Shown: one piece after another, positions 6,148 to 13,394 of the stretch
How the letters are laid out: every line of letters begins with the position of its first letter
Position numbering within the stretch: the first letter of the stretch is position 1
Assembly (NCBI GenBank): GCA_050945855.1
Contig: JBMNTS010000025.1
Coordinates: 1-16,168, forward strand
Source of the DNA: CAYSNP01 sp050945855
Lineage (GTDB): Bacteria > Bacillota > Clostridia > Christensenellales > DTU072
DNA length: 16,168 nt
Reading direction: 5' to 3'
The notes under the pieces: generated by a model
Databases searched by the model: none
Told to the model about the DNA's origin: nothing
What the model saw: the letters and a program-made list of their open reading frames with translations, nothing else
Program-made: the position numbers and the translations under genes

Positions 6148-7260
6148 ATGATAATAAAAAACATTGAACTGCAAAATTTTTTAAGCTACAAGCGGCAAAA
6201 CGTCGCGCTTTCGCGCGGTATTAATGTTTTTTACGGAAAAAACGCGGCAGGCAAAACCAATCTTGCGGAAAGCGTATACTTTGCTTCCCTTGCCAAATCC
6301 AGCAAAAACCTTAAAGACAAGGAGCTTGTCAACTGGGAGAGCGGCGCGGGCGCGAGAGTAAGCGTCACGATAGAAAAGGCAAACCGCGAGCAAACAATAG
6401 ATATTTATATAGACCCCGCGGGTAAAAAAAGAGCGCTGATAGACGATAGCGCGGTCAGCAAACTGGGGGAATTGGTGGGCACCCTGAAAGTGGTATATTT
6501 TTCCCCGGACGAATTAAAGCTGGTCAAAGACTCCCCTCACGACAGGCGCAGGTTTTTGGATATCAGCCTTTGTCAGCAAAACAAATTGTATTTCTACAAT
6601 CTGCAAAAATACAATAAGGTGCTGAAACAGCGCAATCAGCTGTTAAAAAACCATAAAGACAAAGATTACCTAAAGCCTATGATAAAGGTATGCGACAAGG
6701 CTTTGATAGAATTGGGCGCTTATATAATTTCACAGCGCAAGGCATTTGTGGATACCTTTAAGGATATTGCCCTTTCCTACAATCTGGCGTTGACGGGAGG
6801 CGCGGAAGTGCTGGAAATAGTGTATCAGACGGAAAAGATAGATTTTGGCGATATCAGTAAAGGCTTGGAAAAGCTGTACAAGGACACGTTGGAGAGGGAT
6901 ATCCGTCTGGAGTACACTTCGGTAGGTCCGCACAGAGACGATTTAATGATTTTTTGCAACGAGGTGGACTTGAAGAAATTCGGCTCCCAAGGGCAGCAGC
7001 GTTCGGCGGTACTGGCTATGAAAATAGCGGAAATAAAAATGTTCGAGCTCAACAGCAAGGACTTGCCCGTACTGATTTTAGACGACGTGCTGAGCGAATT
7101 GGACCCCGCGAGGCAAGCCGCCTTGCTTAAGGAAGTAAAGTTGTTGCAGACTATTATCACAACTACTTCTTCGGAGATATCCGGACTGGATAAATACACG
7201 CTTTTTGAAATAGAAGAGAGCAATATCGTAAGTAAAAAGAGGATAAGCAATGCAGGATAA
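6148..7260 (+). CDS. recF: DNA replication and repair protein RecF
   Basis: A 370-residue SMC-like ATPase that, in the RecFOR pathway, helps load RecA at gapped DNA. Visible motifs: Walker A GKNAAGKT (30-37), the following NLAESVYF, the FSPDELKLVKDSPHDRRRFLD region (starting at 118), the signature FGSQGQQRS (278-286), Walker B LPVLILDDVLSELD (306-319) and a late TTTSSE (338-343). Length equals the family norm. ATG 6148 is 10 bases after metA and has only a weak site (AAGAG, 6138-6142), suggesting coupling to metA translation; an ATG at 6144 is out of frame. Its end overlaps argS by 11 bases. recF usually sits with dnaA, dnaN and gyrB near the origin; here it lies among metabolism and translation genes. 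Confidence 0.96.
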   Translation: MIIKNIELQNFLSYKRQNVALSRGINVFYGKNAAGKTNLAESVYFASLAKSSKNLKDKELVNWESGAGARVSVTIEKANREQTIDIYIDPAGKKRALIDDSAVSKLGELVGTLKVVYFSPDELKLVKDSPHDRRRFLDISLCQQNKLYFYNLQKYNKVLKQRNQLLKNHKDKDYLKPMIKVCDKALIELGAYIISQRKAFVDTFKDIALSYNLALTGGAEVLEIVYQTEKIDFGDISKGLEKLYKDTLERDIRLEYTSVGPHRDDLMIFCNEVDLKKFGSQGQQRSAVLAMKIAEIKMFELNSKDLPVLILDDVLSELDPARQAALLKEVKLLQTIITTTSSEISGLDKYTLFEIEESNIVSKKRISNAG

Positions 7261-8962
7261 CGATATCAAAAACCTTATTGCCCAAGCAATCGGCTCCGGA
7301 TTTTCTTCCGATGAGATTCTGACCAACCTGGAAACGCCGCCCAATCCGGAAATGGGAGATTACGCGCTTGTATGCCATAAGTTTGCGGCGAAGTTAAGAA
7401 AAAGCCCGCAAATGATAGCGGGGGAAATAGCGGCAGGACTTACAGAACTCCCTTATCCCTTAATCGGCGCGGAGGCCATAGGCGGTTACGTCAATTTCAG
7501 GATAGATAAGGAATACAGGGTAAAAAAAGTATTTACCCGGGTATTGAACCAAAAAGAGAATTACGGAGCGGGAGAGGCAATAGGCAAAACGATATGCATA
7601 GATTACAGCTCCATTAACATAGCCAAGCCTTTTCACATCGGGCATCTCAGCACCACGGTTATCGGCGCGGCGCTGTACAGGATATACAAAAAGCTGGGTT
7701 ACAACGTGGTAGGAATCAACCATTTGGGTGACTGGGGGACGCAGTTTGGTAAACTGATTTACGCTTTTCTGGCATGGAGCAATAGGGAAAAGCTAAAGGA
7801 AAAAGGCATAAGCGAGCTTACCTCGCTATATGTGCGTTTCCATAAAGAAGCGGAGCGGGATGCCGCCCTTGACGAAAAAGCGCGCGAATGGTTTAAGAAA
7901 CTGGAAGAGGGCGATAAGCAGGCTGCCGGGTTGTTTAATTTGTTTAAGGAAATTACTTTAGCCGAGGCCAACAAAGTTTACGACAGGCTGGGCGTAGTTT
8001 TTGACAGCTATAACGGCGAAGCGTTTTACAACGACAAAATGGATATAGTGATAGAAGAGCTTAATGAGAAAGGGCTTCTTTCCGATTCCGAGGGCGCGAA
8101 AATCGTCAATCTGGAAGAATACGGGATGGCTCCCTGCCTGATTAAAAAAGCGGACGGGGCATCCCTTTACGCCACCAGGGATTTAGCCGCCGCGTATTAC
8201 CGGAAGCGGGTATATAATTTTGACAAATGCCTGTATGTGGTGGCGTATCAGCAAAATCTGCATTTCAGACAGGTTTTTAAGGTGCTGGAGTTGCTGGGCA
8301 AGGATTGGGTGCGGGATATGGTGCATGTGCAATTCGGCATGGTAAGCCTGGAGGAAGGCACAATGAGCACTCGTCTGGGCAAGGTGGTCTTATTGCAGGA
8401 CGTGCTGGACAGGGCGTGCGGGAAGGCGTTGGAGGTAATCGCGCAAAAAAATCCGGAATTGGAAGGCAAAGAGGAAATAGCGGAAATGGTAGGCACGGGC
8501 GCGGTGGTGTTCGGCACCCTTTATAACAACCGCATTAAGGATATAGTATTCAGCTATGACAAGGCGTTGAACTTTGACGGCGAAACCGGCCCTTATCTGC
8601 AATATACGGCGGCGCGCTGCGCCAGCGTATTGGAGAAAGGGGGATGCGAGCATCTGCTAAGCCAGGATTTTGAGTATAAAGACGAATTTTTTGGAGTAGA
8701 TAATAAGGAAGGGGAAGCGGTAATCACTCTGCTTGACACTTACCCCGCCGTAATAAGGGAAGCGGCGGAAAAATACGAGCCCAGCCTTATTTCCCGTCAT
8801 CTGATAGACCTTGCGCAGGCTTTCAACAAATTCTATTATGAGCATAGGATACTTTCGGAAGGAAGGGAGCGCGCCGGCAGACTTGCGCTCACATGCGCGG
8901 TAAGGCATGTGTTATGCGAAGGCTTGCGTCTGCTGGGCATAAAAATTCCACCTAAAATGTAA
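7250..8962 (+). CDS. argS: Arginine--tRNA ligase
   Basis: A 570-residue class I aminoacyl-tRNA synthetase that attaches arginine to tRNA-Arg. An N-terminal Add-1-like domain (about 1-110, with GDYALVCHKFAAKLRKSP at 36-53) is followed by the catalytic core: DYSSINIAKPFHIGHLSTT (118-136, HIGH at 129-132) and NHLGDWGTQFGKL. The second signature appears as MSTRLGK (372-378), the relaxed KMSKS form usual in ArgRS. ETGPYLQYTAARCASVL opens the DALR anticodon-binding domain, which runs to the end. ATG 7250 has AAGAGGA at 7237-7243 with good spacing, and overlaps the end of recF by 11 bases, so the two are translationally linked. The length is typical. Confidence 0.97.
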   Translation: MQDNDIKNLIAQAIGSGFSSDEILTNLETPPNPEMGDYALVCHKFAAKLRKSPQMIAGEIAAGLTELPYPLIGAEAIGGYVNFRIDKEYRVKKVFTRVLNQKENYGAGEAIGKTICIDYSSINIAKPFHIGHLSTTVIGAALYRIYKKLGYNVVGINHLGDWGTQFGKLIYAFLAWSNREKLKEKGISELTSLYVRFHKEAERDAALDEKAREWFKKLEEGDKQAAGLFNLFKEITLAEANKVYDRLGVVFDSYNGEAFYNDKMDIVIEELNEKGLLSDSEGAKIVNLEEYGMAPCLIKKADGASLYATRDLAAAYYRKRVYNFDKCLYVVAYQQNLHFRQVFKVLELLGKDWVRDMVHVQFGMVSLEEGTMSTRLGKVVLLQDVLDRACGKALEVIAQKNPELEGKEEIAEMVGTGAVVFGTLYNNRIKDIVFSYDKALNFDGETGPYLQYTAARCASVLEKGGCEHLLSQDFEYKDEFFGVDNKEGEAVITLLDTYPAVIREAAEKYEPSLISRHLIDLAQAFNKFYYEHRILSEGRERAGRLALTCAVRHVLCEGLRLLGIKIPPKM

Positions 8963-8974
8963 GAAGGGAAGGAT

Positions 8975-9775
8975 ATGGTAATAGATTCTCATACACACAG
9001 CATGTTTTCTCATGATTCGCGCATATCGCCCGAAGCGATGGCGCGGGCGGCGATTGACAAAGGACTGGAATATCTGGCTTTCACCGACCATTGCGACAGG
9101 GATTGTCTTGTCGCGGGCATAGACTGGACGCAAATCAACCTGCCCCAATATGTGACGGATATCAGCCGCCTGAAGGAAAAATACAAAGACAAAATATACA
9201 TCGCCTTGGGTCTGGAGGTAGGCTACGACAGGAGGGCTTCCGGGCATTACATTAAAGATTTATCCTTTTGCGATTTTGACGTCGTTATCAATTCCGTTCA
9301 TCTGGTAGGCTTGGAGGATATATACCTCAAACAATATTTTGAAGGTAAAACCAAGCGTTATGCATACGAGTCTTACCTCAACGCGGTATACGAAAGTTTG
9401 AGCGCGCCTTATGATTATGACATAGTAGGGCATCTGGGGTATGTCATGCGCAACGCGCAGTATGAGGACAGAAGGCTGATTTACGAGGAATACCGCGAGA
9501 TAATAGACAAAATATTGCTGAAAATAATAGAAACGGATAAAACTCTGGAGATAAATTCCGCCGTAAAAACTCTGCCTTTGTTATGCCTGCCCGATATGGA
9601 TATCCTGGCAAGATACAAAGAGCTGGGCGGCAATAATATTACCTTCGGGTCGGACGCTCACCAGCAGGAGCGACTGGCTCAAAATTATGACCTGATTTGC
9701 GAGCGGGCAAGGGGATTGGGATTTACTCATTGGACTATATATAAAGGGCGTATTCCATATAAGATAATAATATAA
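8975..9775 (+). CDS. PHP-domain phosphatase, HisK/HisJ-type (probable histidinol-phosphatase)
   Basis: A 266-residue PHP-fold metal-dependent phosphoesterase. Metal ligands can be placed: H6 and H8 in DSHTHS, H13, D38-H39 in FTDHCD, E81, H109 in NSVHL, H153 in GHLGY and D227/H229 in GSDAH. This complete set indicates an active enzyme. The arrangement with GLEVGYD, FDVVINSVHL and a C-terminal GFTHWTIYKGR is that of HisJ-type histidinol-phosphatases, which act in the penultimate steps of histidine synthesis, but no other his gene is in view, so another small phosphoester substrate is possible. ATG 8975 has AAGGGAAGGA just upstream, 12 bases after argS, so it is probably the last gene of the smpB operon. 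Confidence 0.82.
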   Translation: MVIDSHTHSMFSHDSRISPEAMARAAIDKGLEYLAFTDHCDRDCLVAGIDWTQINLPQYVTDISRLKEKYKDKIYIALGLEVGYDRRASGHYIKDLSFCDFDVVINSVHLVGLEDIYLKQYFEGKTKRYAYESYLNAVYESLSAPYDYDIVGHLGYVMRNAQYEDRRLIYEEYREIIDKILLKIIETDKTLEINSAVKTLPLLCLPDMDILARYKELGGNNITFGSDAHQQERLAQNYDLICERARGLGFTHWTIYKGRIPYKIII

Positions 9776-9913
9776 GAGCGATGCATAGCGGCGCGTATAC
9801 GGGCTACGCGCAGTGAGAGCGGCTCGGTCATGTATTTCCTTGATACACTCCCATCGCCGCTCCCCTGCCTGTTGCCCGTCTCCACACCACTCTCCATCGC
9901 TCTGAATTTTTTT
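9775..9913 (+). other. Candidate structured RNA or complex terminator after the PHP gene
   Basis: AGAGCGATG (9775-9783) and CATCGCTCT (9895-9903) are perfect 9-base inverted arms enclosing about 110 bases, and seven T (9907-9913) follow. Inside are hairpin A (GCGCGTA 9791-9797 with TACGCGC 9805-9811), arm pair B (GAGCGGC 9817-9823 with GCCGCTC 9856-9862) and inner hairpin C (TGTAT 9831-9835 with ATACA 9843-9847). The loop of A, ACGGGC (9799-9804), is complementary to GCCCGT (9874-9879), allowing a pseudoknot. It may be a structured 3' end or terminator of the operon, a small RNA, or a REP/MITE-like element. No known RNA family was recognised. Confidence 0.45.
9788..9818 (+). repeat. 31-base direct repeat, copy 1
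   Basis: Identical to the copy at 9934-9964 at 29 of 31 positions. It contains the GCGCGTA/TACGCGC hairpin with loop TACGGGC. It starts GCGGCGCGTATACGGG and ends CGCGCAGTGAGA. Confidence 0.85.
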
Positions 9914-9933
9914 AAATACCGGCTCGTATAAAT

Positions 9934-9964
9934 GCGGCGCGTATACGGGTTGCGCGCAGTGAGA
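9934..9964 (+). repeat. 31-base direct repeat, copy 2
   Basis: Second copy of the unit at 9788-9818. The two differences are C to T in the hairpin loop and A to G in the 3' arm; the latter turns a U-A pair into a U-G pair, so the hairpin (9937-9943 with 9951-9957) can still form in RNA. CGCCGCTC follows both copies, at 9855-9862 and 9980-9987, suggesting a longer shared unit. Confidence 0.85.
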
Positions 9965-10029
9965 ACACTCAGTTTTCTTCGCCGCTCTTAAATTTCCAAT
10001 ACTATTGTAATATATAACGCCGCAGATGC

Positions 10030-11238
10030 TTACTGATTATACGGTATGGGAGCAACAACTATCCCTGTATGCTGCTCATTTATTACCCTTGCCAAAAGGG
10101 CGTTGAGATATTCCACTACGTAGCCGTCAATGGTAGGTTCTATATGGTCTCCCCCGATGCCGGAATCGTCGGTAATAAAAACGTAGGTGCCGTTTGTAAG
10201 TAAGGCTTGGTTGCGCAGCAGATATTCGGTGCCTTTATCAATACCGCTGGACGCTACCGGTATCATTCTTATTCCTTTTGAGGCAGCGGTATATATGCTG
10301 TTTTCGTATACGCTCATATCATTGACGTTGTCATGGGGAGGCGCGTCCATAACATGTATAATCAGCTTGGTGGAATTGCCGGTTGACCATTGCTTTGCCA
10401 CCGCTTCCGAGAGGGCTGTATGCACCGCTTCGGGATAATCGCCGCCGCCCGCAGGTCCCTGGGCGGAGATGTTAGCCTTAATCGTATCTATATCGCTGTT
10501 GAAATCAAAATATCTGGTAACGTAATCGTCTCCTATATCTCTGTAAAACAATAGCGCGATTGAAATTTCGGTTTGGGGGTTGGCAAGTTTTACTTGACCG
10601 ATGACATCCTTTATTTCGGCCTTGAGGTATCTGAGTTCATCGCCCATGGAACCGGTGGTGTCCACCACAAACATTATTTCCAGCTTGTCCTCTTTTGCGC
10701 CGGCCGCGGCGACCTCAATATCCACTTCCATATTATTTTCGTATTCCGCCTCGCGGCTTACCGTTTGGCCGCCCGAGACCGCCTCGATTGTGAGGCTGTC
10801 TCCCTCATTAACCGATTTTATAAATAAATACGCCTTTCCGTTGGCGTTGGACGTGGCGGAATAGAGCAGCGTCTCGCCCGAATAAACCTTAACAACGGCC
10901 CCGCATACCGGAGCATCCTCCTTGGTAATGTTGACGGATATCCTGTTTTTGGTGTTGAACTGCCACCTTTGCAAAAATTCCTTAAACGCCCCCGGAGCCG
11001 TCTCTTCCTGTCCATCTTCTAGCAGCGGCAGCCATTTATCAAAATTCCTGTTGTCATTCCATTCCGCGGCGGTTATCTGCCCCGCGGGGATTTGGGTGTT
11101 GGCGCCGCTTTCTTCAAGGCTGTCCGATGATAAATAGCCGGAACTGTATCGCTCGTAAGCATCTTTTGTTGCATTGCAAGCGGTACACAATACAGCGACA
11201 GCCGCAAGCATAATCAGTACAAAAACAAATTTTTTCAT
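10030..11238 (-). CDS. Secreted lipoprotein with von Willebrand factor A domain
   Basis: A 402-residue predicted surface lipoprotein. The N-terminus has a short basic start, a hydrophobic core and a lipobox ending at Cys21 (VLCTAC; Cys at -3 is unusual). Residues 22-95 look unstructured. Residues 97-175 (RISVNITKEDAPVCGAVVKV and following, with SNANGKAYLFI) resemble a Cna-B or carboxypeptidase-regulatory-like beta domain. From 186 comes a VWA domain: IMFVVDTTGSM (188-198) supplies the MIDAS DxTxS motif, GGGDYPEA (264-271) the second metal segment, and VMDAPPH (296-302) the third. Such domains bind metal and partner proteins. ATG 11238 is preceded on its strand by GGGAGGATG. It has its own promoter at 11290-11319. 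Role and ligand are unknown. Confidence 0.85.
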   Translation of the reverse strand: MKKFVFVLIMLAAVAVLCTACNATKDAYERYSSGYLSSDSLEESGANTQIPAGQITAAEWNDNRNFDKWLPLLEDGQEETAPGAFKEFLQRWQFNTKNRISVNITKEDAPVCGAVVKVYSGETLLYSATSNANGKAYLFIKSVNEGDSLTIEAVSGGQTVSREAEYENNMEVDIEVAAAGAKEDKLEIMFVVDTTGSMGDELRYLKAEIKDVIGQVKLANPQTEISIALLFYRDIGDDYVTRYFDFNSDIDTIKANISAQGPAGGGDYPEAVHTALSEAVAKQWSTGNSTKLIIHVMDAPPHDNVNDMSVYENSIYTAASKGIRMIPVASSGIDKGTEYLLRNQALLTNGTYVFITDDSGIGGDHIEPTIDGYVVEYLNALLARVINEQHTGIVVAPIPYNQ

Positions 11239-11289
11239 AACATCCTCCCAGATAACGCGCCTTTAATAAAAGGTATATCTTTAATATTT

Positions 11290-11319
11290 ATATTATCATA
11301 AGTTAAACAAAATTGTCAA
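11290..11319 (-). promoter_or_regulatory. Promoter of the VWA lipoprotein gene
   Basis: On the minus strand a perfect TTGACA (11314-11319) precedes GATAAT (11292-11297, spacing 16) or TAATAT (11290-11295, spacing 18, with TG just upstream). The leader to ATG 11238 would be about 45 bases. Confidence 0.65.
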
Positions 11320-11379
11320 TGGAGGAGGCTGCTTTTGGACCATGCCTGCGGATTAACGCAAATTAAGGGATAAATAATA

Positions 11380-11395
11380 AATCAGTCCGCTGATT
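11380..11395 (-). terminator. Weak terminator candidate after the rubredoxin-like gene
   Basis: Read on the minus strand, AATCAG, loop CGGA, CTGATT form a 6-bp stem beginning at the stop codon of the rubredoxin-like gene, followed by TATTATTTAT. The stem is AT-rich and the T tract is interrupted, so termination would be partial. Confidence 0.3.
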
Positions 11396-11507
11396 ATTCT
11401 TCCTCGATAGGGTCAAATTCTTCCGGACACGCACTGCAGATAGGGCAAGCCTTGGGAGGCTCGTCCCCCTCGTGAATATAACCGCATATTGAGCAAACCC
11501 AATTCAT
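11394..11507 (-). CDS. Very small rubredoxin-like iron protein (37 residues)
   Basis: A complete short gene: MNWVCSICGYIHEGDEPPKA followed by CPICSACPEEFDPIEEE. CxxC at 5/8 and 21/24 are the four cysteines that bind one iron in rubredoxin-type domains, and CGYIHEGDEPPxxCPxC is the pattern of the C-terminal rubredoxin domain of rubrerythrins, not of the longer (about 52 residues) free rubredoxins. An extra Cys27 makes a CxxCxxC at the second half, where a small residue and proline are usual. ATG 11507 is supported by AAGGAG (11517-11522, minus) nine bases away and a perfect consensus promoter. It probably carries electrons, perhaps in oxygen or peroxide defence; the partner is unknown. It lies between the VWA gene and the divergent tup operon. 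Confidence 0.85.
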   Translation of the reverse strand: MNWVCSICGYIHEGDEPPKACPICSACPEEFDPIEEE

Positions 11508-11567
11508 ATTTCCGTTCTCCTTAAAAAGTATTAATTTTATCTTGTTTCCTTAAAATAAAATCAGTTA

Positions 11568-11596
11568 ATTATAGCTAAGCAATTCTTTTATGTCAA
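11568..11596 (-). promoter_or_regulatory. Perfect consensus promoter of the rubredoxin-like gene
   Basis: On the minus strand TTGACA (11591-11596), 17 bases, TATAAT (11568-11573): full identity to the vegetative sigma consensus. The leader to ATG 11507 is about 55 bases. Confidence 0.88.
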
Positions 11597-11611
11597 GAGA
11601 TGCGCACGTTA

Positions 11612-11640
11612 TTGACAATACTTAATTGATTTGCTAAACT
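11612..11640 (+). promoter_or_regulatory. tupA: Promoter of the tup operon
   Basis: TTGACA (11612-11617), 17 bases, TAAACT (11635-11640). The -35 box is perfect and the -10 box matches 4 of 6. It is divergent from the rubredoxin-like gene promoter, with 15 bases between the two -35 boxes. About 100 bases of leader follow. Confidence 0.65.
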
Positions 11641-11654
11641 ATGATTAACAAAAA

Positions 11655-11747
11655 TCCGATTATCCTTACCTAAAGCGCGCGCTATGGTTCGGATAACGAT
11701 AGGGTACGGCGGGAAACGGCCGTGCCTCCCATTGCGGAAAGGAGATA
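11655..11747 (+). promoter_or_regulatory. Probable Moco/Tuco riboswitch in the tupA leader
   Basis: The leader folds well on inspection: TTATCC (11660-11665) pairs with GGATAA (11691-11696) around a small inner hairpin (AGC 11674-11676 with GCT 11681-11683). GGTACGGC (11703-11710) pairs with GCCGTGCC (11719-11726; one G-U) around loop GGGAAACG. The following run, GTGCCTCCCATTGCGG then AAAGGAG, resembles from memory the conserved core of the molybdenum/tungsten cofactor riboswitch. CTCC (11726-11729) can pair with the tupA ribosome site GGAG (11741-11744), so control would be at translation. Its place before a tungstate importer fits the known targets of that class. The assignment rests on recalled consensus, not a model search. 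Confidence 0.6.
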
Positions 11748-11749
11748 AT

Positions 11750-12709
11750 ATGAAAAAGAAACTTGTAACCCTATTTGTCTGTGCGATAATTTTATCGCTT
11801 TTTGTCACTCTGGCGGCTTGCAACAAACCCGACGAAGACGCTGAAGAAAATATGACCATCCGCCTGTCCACCACAACCTCGGTCAACGACTCCGGGCTGA
11901 TGGATTACCTTATGCCGTATTTTGAAGAGGATACCGGCTATAAGGTGGATATATCCTCGGCAGGCACGGGCGCGGCAATCAACGCCGCCAAATACGGCAA
12001 CGCGGATGTCATTTTGGTGCATTCGAAATCAGCTGAGGAAACCTTTGTAAACGCCGGCTTCGGCCTTAAGCTGGAAGGCAGGGACGCAGAAAGACTGTCC
12101 TTTATGTACAACTATTTTGTGTTGGTAGGGCCTGAGGACGATCCTGCCCAAGCCAAGGACGCGGCAAACATAAAAGCTGCTTTTGCGGCTATAGCGGACG
12201 GCGGGCATACATTTATATCCAGAGGGGATGCCAGCGGCACTCATAACAAGGAAGTCACCTTATGGCCCACTGCATTGAACATCACCGGAGATACGGAGAA
12301 TTTGCCTGAGGCAATTGCCGGAGAGGACGGCTGGTATAAGAGCATGGGGCAAGGCATGGGCGCGTGTCTTCTCGCCGCTCAGAACCAAAACGCTTATGTT
12401 CTTACCGACAAGGCGACATACTTGGCTTACAAAAATAACCCCGACGGGGATCAGCTTCCCGGACTGGATCTGCTTTACGAGCAAGATAACGACCTTAAGA
12501 ACACTTATACCATAATAGCGGTTGATCCCGCGGCACCCTTTGTGGACAGCGTAACCGGCGAGCCTCTTGCGGAAGGCACCGTAAAGATAAACGCCAAAGG
12601 CGCCAAGGCTTTTGCGGACTGGATGCTGTCCGACAGAGCGCGCGAGCTTATTGCCGCATACGGGCAAGAAGAATACGGAGCACCCCTGTTTTACAATTTA
12701 ACCGATTAA
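11750..12709 (+). CDS. tupA: Tungstate ABC transporter substrate-binding lipoprotein TupA
   Basis: A 319-residue extracytoplasmic binding protein. The signal peptide has a KKK start, a hydrophobic core and lipobox LAAC (21-24), so Cys24 is lipidated and tethers it to the membrane. The mature part begins with LSTTTSVNDSGLMDYLMPYF (39-58); TTTS (41-44) is the oxyanion-binding motif of TupA. SAGTGAAINAAKYGNADVIL (70-89) and SRGDASGTHNKE (157-168) are further family hallmarks. It captures tungstate for import by TupB and TupC. Length fits the family. ATG 11750 is chosen because the signal peptide starts there and GGAG at 11741-11744 is close; an upstream in-frame start at 11684 would be in the leader. 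Molybdate specificity cannot be excluded but the TTTS motif favours tungstate. Confidence 0.92.
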   Translation: MKKKLVTLFVCAIILSLFVTLAACNKPDEDAEENMTIRLSTTTSVNDSGLMDYLMPYFEEDTGYKVDISSAGTGAAINAAKYGNADVILVHSKSAEETFVNAGFGLKLEGRDAERLSFMYNYFVLVGPEDDPAQAKDAANIKAAFAAIADGGHTFISRGDASGTHNKEVTLWPTALNITGDTENLPEAIAGEDGWYKSMGQGMGACLLAAQNQNAYVLTDKATYLAYKNNPDGDQLPGLDLLYEQDNDLKNTYTIIAVDPAAPFVDSVTGEPLAEGTVKINAKGAKAFADWMLSDRARELIAAYGQEEYGAPLFYNLTD

Positions 12710-12710
12710 T

Positions 12711-13394
12711 ATGGGCAAGGCGTTGGCAAAGGCGTTTTCGCTGATCCTAAGCGGAGACGCCTACCTTATGGGCATAATTTCCACCACGCTCAGGATGAGC
12801 TTATCCAGCTCCGCCATTTCGCTTATTTTGGGTATGCCCTTAGGGGTAGCGCTTGCCCTCGCCCGTTTTCCGGGCAAAAAAGCGGTATCCACCTTGCTGC
12901 GTACGTTGATGGGCTTGCCGCCCGTTGCGGTAGGCATAGGTATTTATATACTGTTTTCCGGCACCGGTCCCTTTGGGTCGCTGGGTCTGATTTACAGTGT
13001 GGAACTTATGATTATCGCGCAGGTGGTGCTTATTACGCCCATTGTCGCGGGCATGGCGGAAATGTACGTGTCTCAAATTTCCGAGCAGTTTTTGGACAGC
13101 GCAAAAGGCGTGCGATTAAACCGCGGCAAAGTATTTGCTCTGGCTATAAACGAGAGCCGCTTCCAGATGATAGCCATTTATTTATTTGCATTTGCGCGCG
13201 CAATGGCGGAAGTGGGGGCGGTACAGATAGTGGGCGGCAATATCTTAAACAAGACCAGGGTAATGACTACCACCATAGCGTTAAATTACAATACAGGCAA
13301 GTTTGAATACGCGGTAGCCTTAGGGCTGATATTGCTCTTTATGGTACTTATTGTCAATTGCGTCGCCAGCTTGATTCAAGAGAAACTCAAATGA
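12711..13394 (+). CDS. tupB: Tungstate ABC transporter permease TupB
   Basis: A 227-residue permease with about five membrane helices (29-51, 62-83, 94-115, 150-170, 200-222). The cytoplasmic EAA-type loop is FALAINESRFQMIAIYLFAF (142-161), followed by ARAMAEVGAVQIVGGNI (162-178), the usual contact for the ATPase in TupB/ModB-like permeases. PGKKAVSTLLRTLMGLPPV (54-72) is also characteristic. It starts one base after tupA and has no clear ribosome site, so it relies on coupling to tupA translation. Its stop overlaps tupC by four bases. Length is close to family members. Confidence 0.92.
   Translation: MGKALAKAFSLILSGDAYLMGIISTTLRMSLSSSAISLILGMPLGVALALARFPGKKAVSTLLRTLMGLPPVAVGIGIYILFSGTGPFGSLGLIYSVELMIIAQVVLITPIVAGMAEMYVSQISEQFLDSAKGVRLNRGKVFALAINESRFQMIAIYLFAFARAMAEVGAVQIVGGNILNKTRVMTTTIALNYNTGKFEYAVALGLILLFMVLIVNCVASLIQEKLK

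Noticed and set aside
9788..9964. Two similar repeats as a CRISPR array
   Set aside because: Only two copies 115 bases apart, with no regular spacers and no cas genes nearby.
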